This document shows positions 27,124 through 35,703 of a stretch of DNA of 64,000 bases, piece by piece; position 1 is the stretch's first letter; each line of letters starts with the position of its first letter. The notes beneath the pieces are model-generated. The model worked only from the letters and a program-made list of their open reading frames with translations. It ran no database searches and was not told where the DNA came from. The stretch is from Holophagales bacterium (GTDB taxonomy: Bacteria; Acidobacteriota; Thermoanaerobaculia; Multivoradales; JAGPDF01). The stretch spans positions 1,767,501 through 1,831,500 of the forward strand of contig CP064972.1 in the NCBI GenBank assembly GCA_016699405.1, given 5' to 3'. The position numbers and the translations under genes were made by a program.

Positions 27124-27735
27124 TCAGAGCAGGTCGCGCAGCGTCGTCGCGCGAAGGTGATGGCGCAGGACGAGGAAGAGCTCGGCGGTGGCGAGGGCGT
27201 CGGCGATCGCATCGTGCTCGCTCGCCGGTGGCAGACCGAAACGCGCCCGCGCCGCGGCGAGGCCGGCGGCCGGAGGCGGCTTGGGGTATTCCAGCTCGGC
27301 CATCTGATCGAGGAGCGCGGCCGTGTCGACCACCGCCGGGGACGGCCACGGACGCCCGCAGGCCGCGCAGGCGGCGCGCAGGAAGGCGACGTCGACCGGC
27401 GCGCAGTGGACCAGCAGGACGTCGTCGGCCAGTCGCGCCAGCACCTGGTCGAGCGCCTCGTCCGTTCGCAGGCCGGTCGCCAACTCGCCGGGCAGCAGGT
27501 GGTGGGCCGCCAGACCGTCGCCGAGGGCGCCGTCCGTCCGGGCCGGGCGGACGAGCGAAGCGAAGCGCTCGTTCCAGCGGACGCTCCCCTGACGGATCGG
27601 CAGCATGCCGACGGCGAGGATCTCGTCTTTCCGCGCGTCGAGACCGGAGGTCTCGAGGTCGAGCGCCCAGAAGGTCGCCTCGGTCCAGGCGACATCCCGC
27701 GGGCGTCCGACGAGGCGATTCCAGAAGGCGCTCAC
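27124..27735 (-). CDS. DnaQ-like 3'-5' exonuclease (DEDDh)
   Basis: A 203-residue exonuclease domain protein with the DEDDh residues: LDLETSGLD (Exo I), VHCAPVDVAFLR (Exo II) and EHDAIADALATAELF (Exo III). It resembles the DnaQ/PolC proofreading subunit but stands alone. It overlaps the stop of the cNMP-CBS-DUF294 gene (ATGA) and is therefore coupled to it. The same gene pair accompanies acetate permease genes in many proteobacteria (established association, recalled). Its biological target is unknown. Confidence 0.9.
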   Translation of the reverse strand: MSAFWNRLVGRPRDVAWTEATFWALDLETSGLDARKDEILAVGMLPIRQGSVRWNERFASLVRPARTDGALGDGLAAHHLLPGELATGLRTDEALDQVLARLADDVLLVHCAPVDVAFLRAACAACGRPWPSPAVVDTAALLDQMAELEYPKPPPAAGLAAARARFGLPPASEHDAIADALATAELFLVLRHHLRATTLRDLL

Positions 27736-29534
27736 GTCGCCTTCTCGACGACGAAGTCGAGCGCGAGCTCGTCCTGCAGCTCGGCGACGCTACGGAAGAC
27801 GTCCTTGAGGTGGCGTCGCTCGAGCGCGCCGAGCGCGGCGATGTCGACGGTGTTGGTCAGCGGCTCGCCGCGGCGCAGGGCGGCGAGTTGCGCGTCGAGG
27901 CGGAGGCGAACCAGGAAGCGGAACGCTTCGGCGAGCGTGTCGGCGCTCTCGCGACGGAGCGTGCCGGCCGCGGCGGCCCCCTCGACGCGGTCGAGCGTCG
28001 AGCGCTCGGCGAGGCCGGCGGCGAGGGCGCGCACGCGCGCCATGCCGACGATCGGCATCAGGCCGCCGCTCTTGAGGTCGATGCCGCCGTCGCCCGTCTG
28101 CAGTCGATTGAACAATCCGAGAGGCGGCCGGAAGCGCAGGGCGTTCTGCGCCAGCAGGCGGAGGAAGAGCCGGGCTTCGCGTGCCGCCGCGACGAGCTCG
28201 GCGAGCGGAGCGAGCGAAAGCTCGCCGTGGACGCGGCGGAAGTCGAAGAAGATCGCCGCGTCGAGCAGCGCCTGCGGTTCGGGCGTGCGGATCCAGCGAT
28301 CGAACTTGCGTTGCCACTCGGCGAGCGGAAAGCACCAGCGGGTCGCCATGAAGCCGCCGCTGCAGGGCGGGAAGGACAGCTCGAGCAGACCGCGCACCGT
28401 CCGTCCGGCGAGCGCGGCGAAGTACTCCCGGGCCTCCGGCGTGTCGTCGCGGAAGACGAGAGCGTTGTCCTGGTCGGTGAGCAACGTCTGCTCGAAGCGG
28501 CCCTCGGAGCCGTAGACGATCCAGGCATAGGGGCACGGCGGCTCGCCGAGCTCGCGTTCGGCGAGCCGCAGCAGCCGTGCCGCGAGGGCGTCGTTGACGC
28601 TGGCGGCGATCCGCCCGATCCGCGAGGCCTCGAGGCCGCCGGCGGCGAGGCGCTCGACCATCGCGGCCTGCTCGGCGGCGAAATCGGCGAGTCGCGAGGT
28701 GTCGCCGTGGCGCTCGACGCTCTTGAGCAGGTGGAGCGGGCTGCGCGACATCTGCTGCAGCAGGTCGGTCTGCGTCACCACGCCGACCACCTCGCCGCTC
28801 TCGACGAGCGGCAGGTGGTGAATGCGGCTCTCGAGCATTTCGAGCAGGACCTCGAAGAGCGAGGCGTCGACGGAGGCCGTCCGGCACGGGCGCGTCATCA
28901 CCACCCGCACGGGCGTCTGCGGATCGAGCCCACGAGCCACCACGCGCCCGCGCAGATCGCGATCCGTGAGGATGCCGAGCTGGTGGCCGGAGACGAGCAC
29001 CGAGCTGACGTGCTCCCGGGTCATCGTGCGGGCGGCCTCGGCGACGCTCGCCTCCGCGTCGACGAAGACGGCCGGGCGATGGACCGCCGTGCGCACTGGC
29101 GCCGTGAAGTCCGTCGGCATCGCCGCCGCGTCGCTGTTGGCGGTCCGCCGCAGTCGGTCGGCCAGGCTGGCGAGAAAGAACCCGGCCACCGCCGGTTCGC
29201 CGAGCAGGGGGCGGACGGCGGCGACGGGCAGGCAGTAGAGGAGCGTCTCCTCGGCGGCGACGGCGTCGAAGCGAGGGCTGCCCCCGCCGACCAGCGACGC
29301 GGCGCCGACCAGCTCGCCGACCTCGCAGAGCTCGACGAGATGGCCGTCGCGTTCGAGGCGGATCGAGCCCTTGCGCACGACGTAGAGGACGCGCGTCTCG
29401 GCGTCGCTGCGGCGGAAGAGGGCCTCTCCCGGAGGAGCGAAGCGCACTTCGAGCGTCGCCTCGAGCGAGTCGAGGGCGCTCGCCGAGACGCGGTCGAACG
29501 GCGGGCAGCTCTGGAGGAACTCGCGGGGAGTCAC
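27732..29534 (-). CDS. cNMP-binding, CBS-pair and DUF294 nucleotidyltransferase-like protein
   Basis: A 600-residue soluble protein with three parts. A cyclic-nucleotide-binding-type domain occupies about 10-130 (FAPPGEALFRRSD). Two CBS domains follow at about 145-265 (ILTDRDLRGRVVARG, VVTQTDLLQQMSR). Next comes a DUF294 putative nucleotidyltransferase with YGSEGRFEQ and LLTDQDNALVF (Gly342-Ser343, Asp354, Asp356) and its C-terminal partner domain. The nucleotidyltransferase signature is intact, so a GlnD-like transfer reaction on a protein is possible (inference). The position opposite the symporter operon suggests control of carboxylate uptake by energy charge. Confidence 0.9.
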   Translation of the reverse strand: MTPREFLQSCPPFDRVSASALDSLEATLEVRFAPPGEALFRRSDAETRVLYVVRKGSIRLERDGHLVELCEVGELVGAASLVGGGSPRFDAVAAEETLLYCLPVAAVRPLLGEPAVAGFFLASLADRLRRTANSDAAAMPTDFTAPVRTAVHRPAVFVDAEASVAEAARTMTREHVSSVLVSGHQLGILTDRDLRGRVVARGLDPQTPVRVVMTRPCRTASVDASLFEVLLEMLESRIHHLPLVESGEVVGVVTQTDLLQQMSRSPLHLLKSVERHGDTSRLADFAAEQAAMVERLAAGGLEASRIGRIAASVNDALAARLLRLAERELGEPPCPYAWIVYGSEGRFEQTLLTDQDNALVFRDDTPEAREYFAALAGRTVRGLLELSFPPCSGGFMATRWCFPLAEWQRKFDRWIRTPEPQALLDAAIFFDFRRVHGELSLAPLAELVAAAREARLFLRLLAQNALRFRPPLGLFNRLQTGDGGIDLKSGGLMPIVGMARVRALAAGLAERSTLDRVEGAAAAGTLRRESADTLAEAFRFLVRLRLDAQLAALRRGEPLTNTVDIAALGALERRHLKDVFRSVAELQDELALDFVVEKAT

Positions 29535-29576
29535 CGCGGGGGAGTCTACCGCCTGGGCGGCGGCGACGCTCGGCGA

Positions 29577-29858
29577 TCAGCGGCGGCGAGCCGTTTCGTC
29601 GTCGAGTCTCGCGCGGAGTCGGGCGAAAAGCTGCGGTGCGTCGAGGTCGTCGGCGACCGATCCGTCGACCAGCGCCTCGCGCAGCGCCGCGAGCGCTCCG
29701 GACATCCCTCCGCCGAAACGCGCGCACCGATCGCATCCGGCCAGGTGCGCCTCGATGGCCGCCCGAGCCTCGGCGGCGAGCTCGCCGTCGAGATAGTCGG
29801 AGAGGCTCGCCAGAACCTCGCTGCAGAGCAGGCCGGCGACTTCTCGCTCACCGTCCAT
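29577..29858 (-). CDS. zinc-finger anti-sigma factor
   Basis: A 93-residue protein with the HxxxCxxC zinc motif (EAHLAGCDRCARF) and an upstream Cys (LLCSEVLASLSDYLDGEL), as in zf-HC2/ZAS anti-sigma factors. There is no transmembrane segment, so it should act as a cytosolic sensor. It overlaps the end of the ECF sigma gene by 11 bases and is surely its partner. Confidence 0.88.
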   Translation of the reverse strand: MDGEREVAGLLCSEVLASLSDYLDGELAAEARAAIEAHLAGCDRCARFGGGMSGALAALREALVDGSVADDLDAPQLFARLRARLDDETARRR

Positions 29859-30420
29859 GATCGACACCTCGCAATTGGGCAGCGAACCGCAGTCGCGCCC
29901 GGTGGAGCCGGCTCTTGACCGCCGGCAGGCCGAGGCCGAGGAGCACCGCGCACTCCTCCCCGCTGAGTCCCTCGACGTCGCGCAGCAGGAGGATCTCCCG
30001 GTCGGACGGCGCGAGACGGCCGAGGGCGCGACGTACCGCCTGGCGGTCGGCCAATCGCTCCGCCAGGTCGACGTGGGGGTCGGCACCCCACCCGGCCTCC
30101 CGGCCGAGGGCTTCGAGCGGGACGGACTCGTCCGGTTCCCCGGCGCGGCGACGGTGTTGGCGAAAGAGCGCGTGCCGGGCGATGGAGATCAGCCAGGCGC
30201 GCGCCGAGCTCTCGCCGCGAAAGCTCGCGGCTCCTCTCCAGGCGGCGAGGAACGCCTCCTGCAGGGCATCCTCGACGGATCCGGGAGCGTCGGTCAGCAG
30301 CCGCAGGTAGCGCAGCGTCGGCCCCTGATGGCGCTCGACGAACTGCTCGAAGGCGAGCGCGTCGCCGCCCGCGCTGGCGGCGAGCAGCTGGTGATCGCTC
30401 AGCGCTTGCCGATCGGGCAC
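29848..30420 (-). CDS. ECF-type RNA polymerase sigma factor
   Basis: A 190-residue sigma factor. Region 2 shows FEQFVERHQGPTLRYLRLLT and DALQEAFLAAWRG; region 4 shows LAPSDREILLLRDVEGLSGEECAVLLGL and AVKSRLHRARLRF. It overlaps the DUF2892 gene upstream by 22 bases and the zinc anti-sigma gene downstream. The trio forms one operon. Its stress signal is unknown; the ZAS partner points to redox or metal stress (inference). Confidence 0.93.
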   Translation of the reverse strand: MPDRQALSDHQLLAASAGGDALAFEQFVERHQGPTLRYLRLLTDAPGSVEDALQEAFLAAWRGAASFRGESSARAWLISIARHALFRQHRRRAGEPDESVPLEALGREAGWGADPHVDLAERLADRQAVRRALGRLAPSDREILLLRDVEGLSGEECAVLLGLGLPAVKSRLHRARLRFAAQLRGVDHGR

Positions 30421-30608
30421 GTGTTGATGCCGAGCAGCGTGTAGAGCGGGCAGCTGCCGACCAGGCCGGTGAGGAGCGGGATCGCTCCGAATAGGCCCAA
30501 GAGGCTCTTCGGGCCGACGAAGATGAGGGAGAGGCCGATCAGTCCGACGACGATGCGCAGGCCACGCTCGATGGGGTGCTCGTTGATCGGCAGGATCTTG
30601 CTCGCCAT
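30399..30608 (-). CDS. DUF2892 small membrane protein (YgaP-like)
   Basis: A 69-residue protein with two membrane segments and the DUF2892 pattern: NEHPIERGLRIVVGLIGLSL, then FGAIPLLTGLVGSCPLYTLLGINTC. Two cysteines are conserved in that tail. It is the first gene of the ECF sigma operon. A GAGGAG sequence precedes the start. In other bacteria the domain accompanies rhodanese and sulfur handling; no rhodanese is present here. Confidence 0.9.
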   Translation of the reverse strand: MASKILPINEHPIERGLRIVVGLIGLSLIFVGPKSLLGLFGAIPLLTGLVGSCPLYTLLGINTCPIGKR

Positions 30609-30708
30609 GGGAATCTCCTCGTTGGGGGTGGCGGATCGGCGAGAGCGCCGGTGCCGTCGATAAGAGCCCGATCCGGGGCGGGAGGATTCAGGTCCGGCGG
30701 GGTGAAAC

Positions 30709-30739
30709 GAAAAAGGGCCGCCGCGGATCGCGGCGGCCC
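30709..30739 (-). terminator. Rho-independent terminator of the VPTL-CTERM gene
   Basis: GGGCCGCCGCG (30715-30725), loop GAT, CGCGGCGGCCC (30729-30739). Read on the minus strand, this 11-base stem is followed by TTTTTCG. It lies 28 bases after the stop of the gene at 30768-32282. Confidence 0.85.
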
Positions 30740-30767
30740 CTCCAGTGGAAATCGACGTCGGCCCGGA

Positions 30768-32282
30768 TCAGGCGGCGCGACGGCGGAGCAGAGCGAAGCC
30801 CAGTCCGGCGAGCCCGAGGGCCAGTGCGGCGAGACCGATCGGGTCGAGGGTCGGCACTTCGATCACCGACGGGATGTCGACCGTGCAGGTCGGGACCGCG
30901 AGCGACACGTCGTCGACGAAGAAGTTGCTGCCGCTCGGCGAGCCGGAGATCGTCGAGAAGAACTGGATGCTGTGCGCCGCGCCATTGGCATACGCGGCGA
31001 TGTTGACCGACTGCTGGGTGTAGCCCACGGTGTTGCAGAGCGGCGAGGTGCCGTTGACGGTCCACACGGTGTTGCCGTCGATCCGCAACTCGAGGAAGTC
31101 GGTCGTGTTGGCGCAAACCGGCGCCTCGAGCCAGAAGGTGAGCGTCGTTGCGCCGGTCGGGATCGTCACCGACTGGGTCATGCTGCCGGTCTCGGCAGCG
31201 GCGATGCCGCCGAACCAGGACCACCAGTCGCCGGTGTGCGGTCCGGTGCCGGTGCCGGTGCCGCAGTCGGCGATCGTGCAGAGCGGCGTGCCGAAGTTCG
31301 TCGAGGCCTCGGTCCAGAAGCCGTTCGGGGAACCGGCCTCGAAGCTCGGGTCGGCGATCAGCTCGGGGGCGTTGGCGAAGGTCGAGCTGTTGTTGGCGGT
31401 GCTCGGGTCGAAATTCGTCGAAGAGATCGTCGCGGTGTTGGTCACCGCCTGGCAGCCGGCCGTCGAGCTGAGCTGGGTGATCACCGAACAGGTGGCCGAG
31501 CCACCGCTCGCCATGCCGCCGATGTTCCAGGTCAGGTTGTTGCCCACGGCGGTCGCGCCGCAGTTGTTCGACACGTAGCTGAGGACGCCGGGGATCGCGT
31601 CGCTGACGACCACGGCCGTGGCGGGGTCGGGGCCGGCGTTGGCGGCGGTCAGGGTGAACTCGGTCTCGTCGCCGATCACCACGCCGTCGGGCGCGGTCTT
31701 GGTGATCGAGAGGTCCGTTGTGCCGCCGAGCGCGCCCAGCGTGACCGTGCCGGGGCCGGTGATGGTATTGGTGAACGTCCCCTCTTCGCCGAGCTCGAAG
31801 GCGGTCATCACGACCAGGTACTGGGTGCTGGGAGCGAGGGCCTCGCCGAGGATCTCCGAGGTGCCGATGCCGCCCGCCCCGTCGTCGTTGCCGATGACGC
31901 AGTTGGTGTTCGGGTTGTTCGGGTCGAAGGCGCCCTGGTAGATGAAGATGTAACCGTCCCAGCTCCCGTCCTGCACGCTCGTCACGTCATAAGCGCCGGC
32001 GGCGCTGACGTAGAACGGCTGGACGTGGTAGCGCACCGGGCCGAGGCCGCTCAAACCGGTGCAGTCGGCGAACGGGCGCGCCCACTCCGGGCCGCTGACG
32101 ATGGTGTTCGAGTAGCTGACGGTGTTGTTCGGTGCGTTGGTGTGCGTGCCGGCCGTGGGGAGGTTCTTGAGCGCCCGCTCGTCGACGGGGGCATGCCGCT
32201 CGCGGGCGATGCCGGCCCAGGCAGCCGAAGCAAGCGCGAGGGCGAGGACGGCGGTGGCGGAGAGGCTGTTCCGGATTCGCAT
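30768..32282 (-). CDS. VPTL-CTERM-type surface protein with DUF11-like domain
   Basis: A 504-residue exported protein. The signal peptide is LSATAVLALALASAAWA. A beta-sandwich region follows (FIYQGAFDPNNPNTNCV), then a DUF11-like repeat (TDLSITKTAPDGVVIGDETEF) and a carbohydrate-binding-like stretch (DPSFEAGSPNGFWTEAS). It ends with VPTLDPIG, a hydrophobic helix and RRRAA. This tail matches the IPTL-CTERM class, which is cut and anchored by an exosortase/archaeosortase-type enzyme (family knowledge). No sortase gene is in the window. It is monocistronic, with a strong terminator. Confidence 0.85.
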   Translation of the reverse strand: MRIRNSLSATAVLALALASAAWAGIARERHAPVDERALKNLPTAGTHTNAPNNTVSYSNTIVSGPEWARPFADCTGLSGLGPVRYHVQPFYVSAAGAYDVTSVQDGSWDGYIFIYQGAFDPNNPNTNCVIGNDDGAGGIGTSEILGEALAPSTQYLVVMTAFELGEEGTFTNTITGPGTVTLGALGGTTDLSITKTAPDGVVIGDETEFTLTAANAGPDPATAVVVSDAIPGVLSYVSNNCGATAVGNNLTWNIGGMASGGSATCSVITQLSSTAGCQAVTNTATISSTNFDPSTANNSSTFANAPELIADPSFEAGSPNGFWTEASTNFGTPLCTIADCGTGTGTGPHTGDWWSWFGGIAAAETGSMTQSVTIPTGATTLTFWLEAPVCANTTDFLELRIDGNTVWTVNGTSPLCNTVGYTQQSVNIAAYANGAAHSIQFFSTISGSPSGSNFFVDDVSLAVPTCTVDIPSVIEVPTLDPIGLAALALGLAGLGFALLRRRAA

Positions 32283-32433
32283 ACGGCGGGATTCTCCTCG
32301 TGAAGGGTCGAACGATGGCCGGGAAGGCCGATGCCGACAGGGTCAGGATTCGAGTTCCTTCTATACCAGAAAGTCGCGGGTTTCGGCTAGCCCGGCTGGA
32401 GCGAGCCCCGCCTGGAAGGTAGAGTCGGAGACC

Positions 32434-32925
32434 ATGGCGGTCGCGGCCTGGATCGTGGCGTTGCTCTGTGTCCTGGTCGGGCTAGCGGGAACCGTGCTCC
32501 CCGGACTTCCCGGGGCCCCGCTCGTCTGGGTCGGTCTGCTGGTCGCCGCCTGGGCCGACGGGTTTCAGCGGGTCGGCGGCTGGACGCTCGCCCTGGCCGG
32601 TCTCCTCGCAGCGTCGACCCTGGCGGTCGATCTGACCGCGTCGGCGCTCGGAGCGCGGCGGGTCGGAGCCAGCGGGTGGGCGATCGCGGGGGCCAGCTTG
32701 GGGGCCCTCGCCGGGCTGCTCTACGGCTTCGTCGGCGTCTTCGTCGGCCCGTTCGTCGGCGCCCTCGCCGGCGAGTGGGTGGCGCGACGCAATCTCCGGC
32801 ACGCCGGGCGGGTGGCGGTCGCCACGTCGCTTGGCCTGGCGCTCGGGATGGCCGCCAAGATGGCGGTCGTGGCGGCGATGCTCGGGGTCTTTGCCCTCGC
32901 CTGGCTTCTCGGCTCACCTTCCTGA
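32434..32925 (+). CDS. DUF456 integral membrane protein
   Basis: A 163-residue hydrophobic protein with about five membrane segments and the DUF456 pattern: VGLAGTVLPGLPGAPLVWVGLLVAAW near the N-terminus and GFVGVFVGPFVGALAGEW in the middle. Function is unknown. The start follows a weak GGAG. It is convergent with the secreted protein gene next to it, only seven bases apart. Confidence 0.88.
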   Translation: MAVAAWIVALLCVLVGLAGTVLPGLPGAPLVWVGLLVAAWADGFQRVGGWTLALAGLLAASTLAVDLTASALGARRVGASGWAIAGASLGALAGLLYGFVGVFVGPFVGALAGEWVARRNLRHAGRVAVATSLGLALGMAAKMAVVAAMLGVFALAWLLGSPS

Positions 32926-32932
32926 CCCGTCG

Positions 32933-33292
32933 TCACGGGCAGGAAGCGAAAGCGCTCGAGTCGGTGATCGCCGACGCCGGGTGGCCGAGCGGGTTGACCC
33001 AGGTCTTCGAGACGCCGCGCAACGTGTCGACGACGCGCAGGGTCGTCTCGACGTCCGTGGTCGCCGCGGCGTAAACCCAGTAGTGCTGGTTGACACCGCA
33101 GCCATCGAGCACCTTGACCAGCAGCTCGAGGTTGTCGCCGTTGAAGAACCAGAAGAGTCCCGAGTCGTCGACTCCCGGGATCGCCACGGCCTGACCTTCG
33201 CCGCTGCGACCGAGCGGGTCGCGCCAGGTGACCGAGACCTCGAACCGGTCCTGGTGCAGGCAGTGCCGCGTCGCCGAGGCGCTGCAGGGGGC
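32933..33292 (-). repeat. four-Cys domain, copy 1
   Basis: The C-terminal 119 residues. Landmarks: C, eight residues, CL; RFEVSVTW; SGLFWFF; LLVKVLDGCGVN; WVYAA; NPLGHPASAITD; terminal CP. It is the same domain as the copies at 40507, 54035, 56144 and 56612. Confidence 0.85.
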
Positions 33293-34315
33293 CGGCGCCG
33301 AGGCCGGCTGCCAGCCGAGCTGCAGCACCTCGAAGTCGCTGCCCTGGAGCGAGGCGAAGGCGGGGTTCAGGAGCTCGTTGTCCCAGCGCGTGTCGTGGGT
33401 TCCCGTGACGTAGAGATCGCTGCCGTTGTCGGCGACGATCAGCCCGTAGGTCTTCATCGCCTGGAAGATCTTGCGCGCCGGCTCGGGGTAGCCGGAGAGG
33501 TCCTTCGTCACCTTGAGCCGCAGGCGGGCTCCCATCGGCAGGGCGCCGCTCGTGTCGCCGGCCCGGTGCGAGGCCGGGTAGACCTTGCCGTTGGTCGCCC
33601 GGACGGTGACGCGGAAGGCATGCCGGATCGGATCGGGGCCGGCCACCTCGTCGAATCGGACGAGCCCCGGGAGGATGGCGAGGCCGGCGGCGTCGGCGCT
33701 CGTCCAGCCGTCGGGCCGACGGCGGTTCTCGTCGAGCGGCCAGACGGCGCCCGATCCGGCCTCCCATCGTCCGCTGCCGCCGTTGGCCGCGGCGTTCCAG
33801 AAGACATCGTAGAGCTCGTAGAGCAGGCGCTGGTCGCGGTCGACGAGCAGGAGATGGCGGTCGCCCCCCGCATCGACCGCGCCGGGATAGCCGCCCTCGA
33901 TCCACCGGGGCTCGGTCTTCGCCTGTTCGGGGATCGGATAGCCGTCGGGGTGCCCCGGTGCGCCGGCGTCGCTCTCGTCGTCGTAGTCGAAAGTAACCGG
34001 CACCAGCGGCTGATTGCCCGGCACCGTGACGTAGGGCATGCCGTAGATCTCCGGAGGATCGTCCGCTTCGCCCCCGAAGTCGGGATGCAGACCGCGCGTC
34101 GGCCCGACGAACTGGATGAACGCGGCGCTGCCCGGGTCGACCGGCGCCTGGGTGACATCGACGTTCCACCAGTTGTCGGCGGGCAGGAGCGGCAACGGGC
34201 CGGGCAGTGGCCCGCCGGCCTGGGGTGCGCCGGACTGTGCGAGCGCGGCGAGCGGGGCCAGGGTGAAGGCGAGAAGCCACGCTAGGAGCGACGGGCGGTG
34301 GGCGGTTATGGCCAT
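32933..34315 (-). CDS. secreted protein with C-terminal four-Cys domain
   Basis: A 460-residue exported protein. The signal peptide (LLAWLLAFTLAPLAALAQ) is followed by a unique region of about 310 residues rich in Asp, Gly and Trp (PADNWWNVDVTQAPVDP, FDYDDESDAG), which I do not recognise. The last about 119 residues are the recurrent domain of this window (SGLFWFF, VKVLDGCGVN, WVYAA, ending AFASCP), with cysteines at the four conserved positions. It is likely periplasmic or extracellular. Function is unknown. Confidence 0.8.
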   Translation of the reverse strand: MAITAHRPSLLAWLLAFTLAPLAALAQSGAPQAGGPLPGPLPLLPADNWWNVDVTQAPVDPGSAAFIQFVGPTRGLHPDFGGEADDPPEIYGMPYVTVPGNQPLVPVTFDYDDESDAGAPGHPDGYPIPEQAKTEPRWIEGGYPGAVDAGGDRHLLLVDRDQRLLYELYDVFWNAAANGGSGRWEAGSGAVWPLDENRRRPDGWTSADAAGLAILPGLVRFDEVAGPDPIRHAFRVTVRATNGKVYPASHRAGDTSGALPMGARLRLKVTKDLSGYPEPARKIFQAMKTYGLIVADNGSDLYVTGTHDTRWDNELLNPAFASLQGSDFEVLQLGWQPASAPAPCSASATRHCLHQDRFEVSVTWRDPLGRSGEGQAVAIPGVDDSGLFWFFNGDNLELLVKVLDGCGVNQHYWVYAAATTDVETTLRVVDTLRGVSKTWVNPLGHPASAITDSSAFASCP

Positions 34316-34427
34316 CGAGGACTCCTTCGAGGGGACGGTAGCGCGGACCTCCGGGGTGGGGAATGCAGGCGCTCACAAGCTGGCGAGCCCCGGGCGTCCC
34401 GAGCCTCTCGGGGGTTATCATCGAGCC

Positions 34428-35531
34428 ATGACCGACACCACGACCCTCCGCCGGACGCCGCTGCGCGATGCGCATGTGGCCGCTGGCGCCAAGCTCGTCG
34501 ATTTCGCCGGCTGGGAGATGCCGGTGCAGTACGCCGGCCTCATGGAAGAGCATCGCGCGGTGCGCAACGCTGCCGGGCTCTTCGACGTCTCGCACATGGG
34601 TGAATTCCGCGTTGCCGGGCCCGGCGCCGAGGCGTTCCTCCAGGGGCTCACGCCGAACGACGTCGCCAAGCTGGCGATCGGACGCGCCCACTACAGCGCC
34701 CTGCTCACCCCCGAGGGGACCTTCGTCGACGACCTGCTGGTCTATCGGCTGGGTCGCGAGGAGTTCATGCTGGTCGTCAACGCCGCGAACCTCGACGGCG
34801 ACTTCGCCTGGATCGTCGGCCATCCGCACCCCGGATGCGAGGTGACGAACCTCTCCGACGAGACGGCGCTCATCGCCCTCCAGGGACCGCGGGCCCTGGC
34901 GATCCTCGCCCCGCTCGCCTCGATCGAGCTTGCACCGATCAAGTACTACGGCTTCGCGCACGGCGAGGTCGCCGGCACCCCCGCTCTGATCTCGCGCACC
35001 GGCTACACCGGCGAGGACGGTTTCGAGCTCTATCTCGCTCCGGACGCCGCGATGCACGTCTGGGAAGCGTTGATGGCCGCCGGAAGTCCGCTCGGTCTCC
35101 TGCCGGCCGGCCTCGGAGCGCGGGACACCCTGCGCCTCGAAGCCTCGATGGCACTCTACGGCCACGAGATCGACCGCACGACGACGCCGCTCGACGCCGG
35201 GCTCGACTGGGTGGTCAAGCTCGAGAAGGGCGAGTTCGTCGGCCGCCAGGCCCTGCTCGCCCAGCGCGAGCGCGGGCTCACCCGCCGGTTGATCGGCTTC
35301 GAGGTGGTCGGTCGCGGGATCGCCCGCCAGGGGCACGCCCTGCGCAAGGACGGCGTGACGGTCGGCACGGTGACCAGCGGCACGTTCGGCCCGACGCTCG
35401 AGAAGGCGGTGGGCATGGGCTATCTGCCGATCGCGCTGGCGTCCGTCGGCGCGGAGATCGCCGTCGACGTCCGGGGTCGCGAGCTGCCGGCCCGCGTCGT
35501 GCCGCTGCCGTTCTACCGCCGTCCGCGCTGA
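34428..35531 (+). CDS. gcvT: glycine cleavage system T protein (aminomethyltransferase)
   Basis: A 367-residue, full-length tetrahydrofolate-dependent aminomethyltransferase. Diagnostic stretches are LVDFAGWEMPVQYAG, LFDVSHMGEF, RTGYTGEDGFELY and LEASMALYGHEID. It takes the aminomethyl group from lipoyl-GcvH to form methylene-tetrahydrofolate and ammonia. It is first in gcvT-gcvH-gcvP. I searched the 112-base leader for a glycine riboswitch and did not see one. Confidence 0.96.
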   Translation: MTDTTTLRRTPLRDAHVAAGAKLVDFAGWEMPVQYAGLMEEHRAVRNAAGLFDVSHMGEFRVAGPGAEAFLQGLTPNDVAKLAIGRAHYSALLTPEGTFVDDLLVYRLGREEFMLVVNAANLDGDFAWIVGHPHPGCEVTNLSDETALIALQGPRALAILAPLASIELAPIKYYGFAHGEVAGTPALISRTGYTGEDGFELYLAPDAAMHVWEALMAAGSPLGLLPAGLGARDTLRLEASMALYGHEIDRTTTPLDAGLDWVVKLEKGEFVGRQALLAQRERGLTRRLIGFEVVGRGIARQGHALRKDGVTVGTVTSGTFGPTLEKAVGMGYLPIALASVGAEIAVDVRGRELPARVVPLPFYRRPR

Positions 35532-35543
35532 GAGACGCTCCCT

Positions 35544-35584
35544 CCGGTGAGAGCCTGCCGTTCCCGGTCGGGCTCTCGCACCGG
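35544..35584. other. strong hairpin in the gcvT-gcvH gap
   Basis: CCGGTG-AGAGCC pairs with GGCTCT-(CG bulge)-CACCGG around a loop. It lies 13 bases after gcvT. It may slow transcription or protect mRNA, with gcvH perhaps having its own promoter: a TAAAAT box lies at 35624-35629. It has no T-run. Confidence 0.4.
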
Positions 35585-35703
35585 CCACCCTTTCGGAGCG
35601 GGCACGAAGGGGGTCGCCGGGTCTAAAATGCCCGTTCGGGGCGGCCCACCGGCCGCGCCGCCCTGCCTCAACCTGACCGCCGTCCGTCGAGGAGAACCCA
35701 CGC

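Noticed and set aside
27099..29918. 939-codon + strand frame
   Set aside because: Antisense to the exonuclease and cNMP-CBS-DUF294 genes, which carry clear motifs. The product is Arg/Glu/Ala-rich without domains.
34316..34427. Possible glycine riboswitch ahead of gcvT
   Set aside because: No conserved glycine aptamer core or tandem aptamer layout is visible in the 112-base leader.
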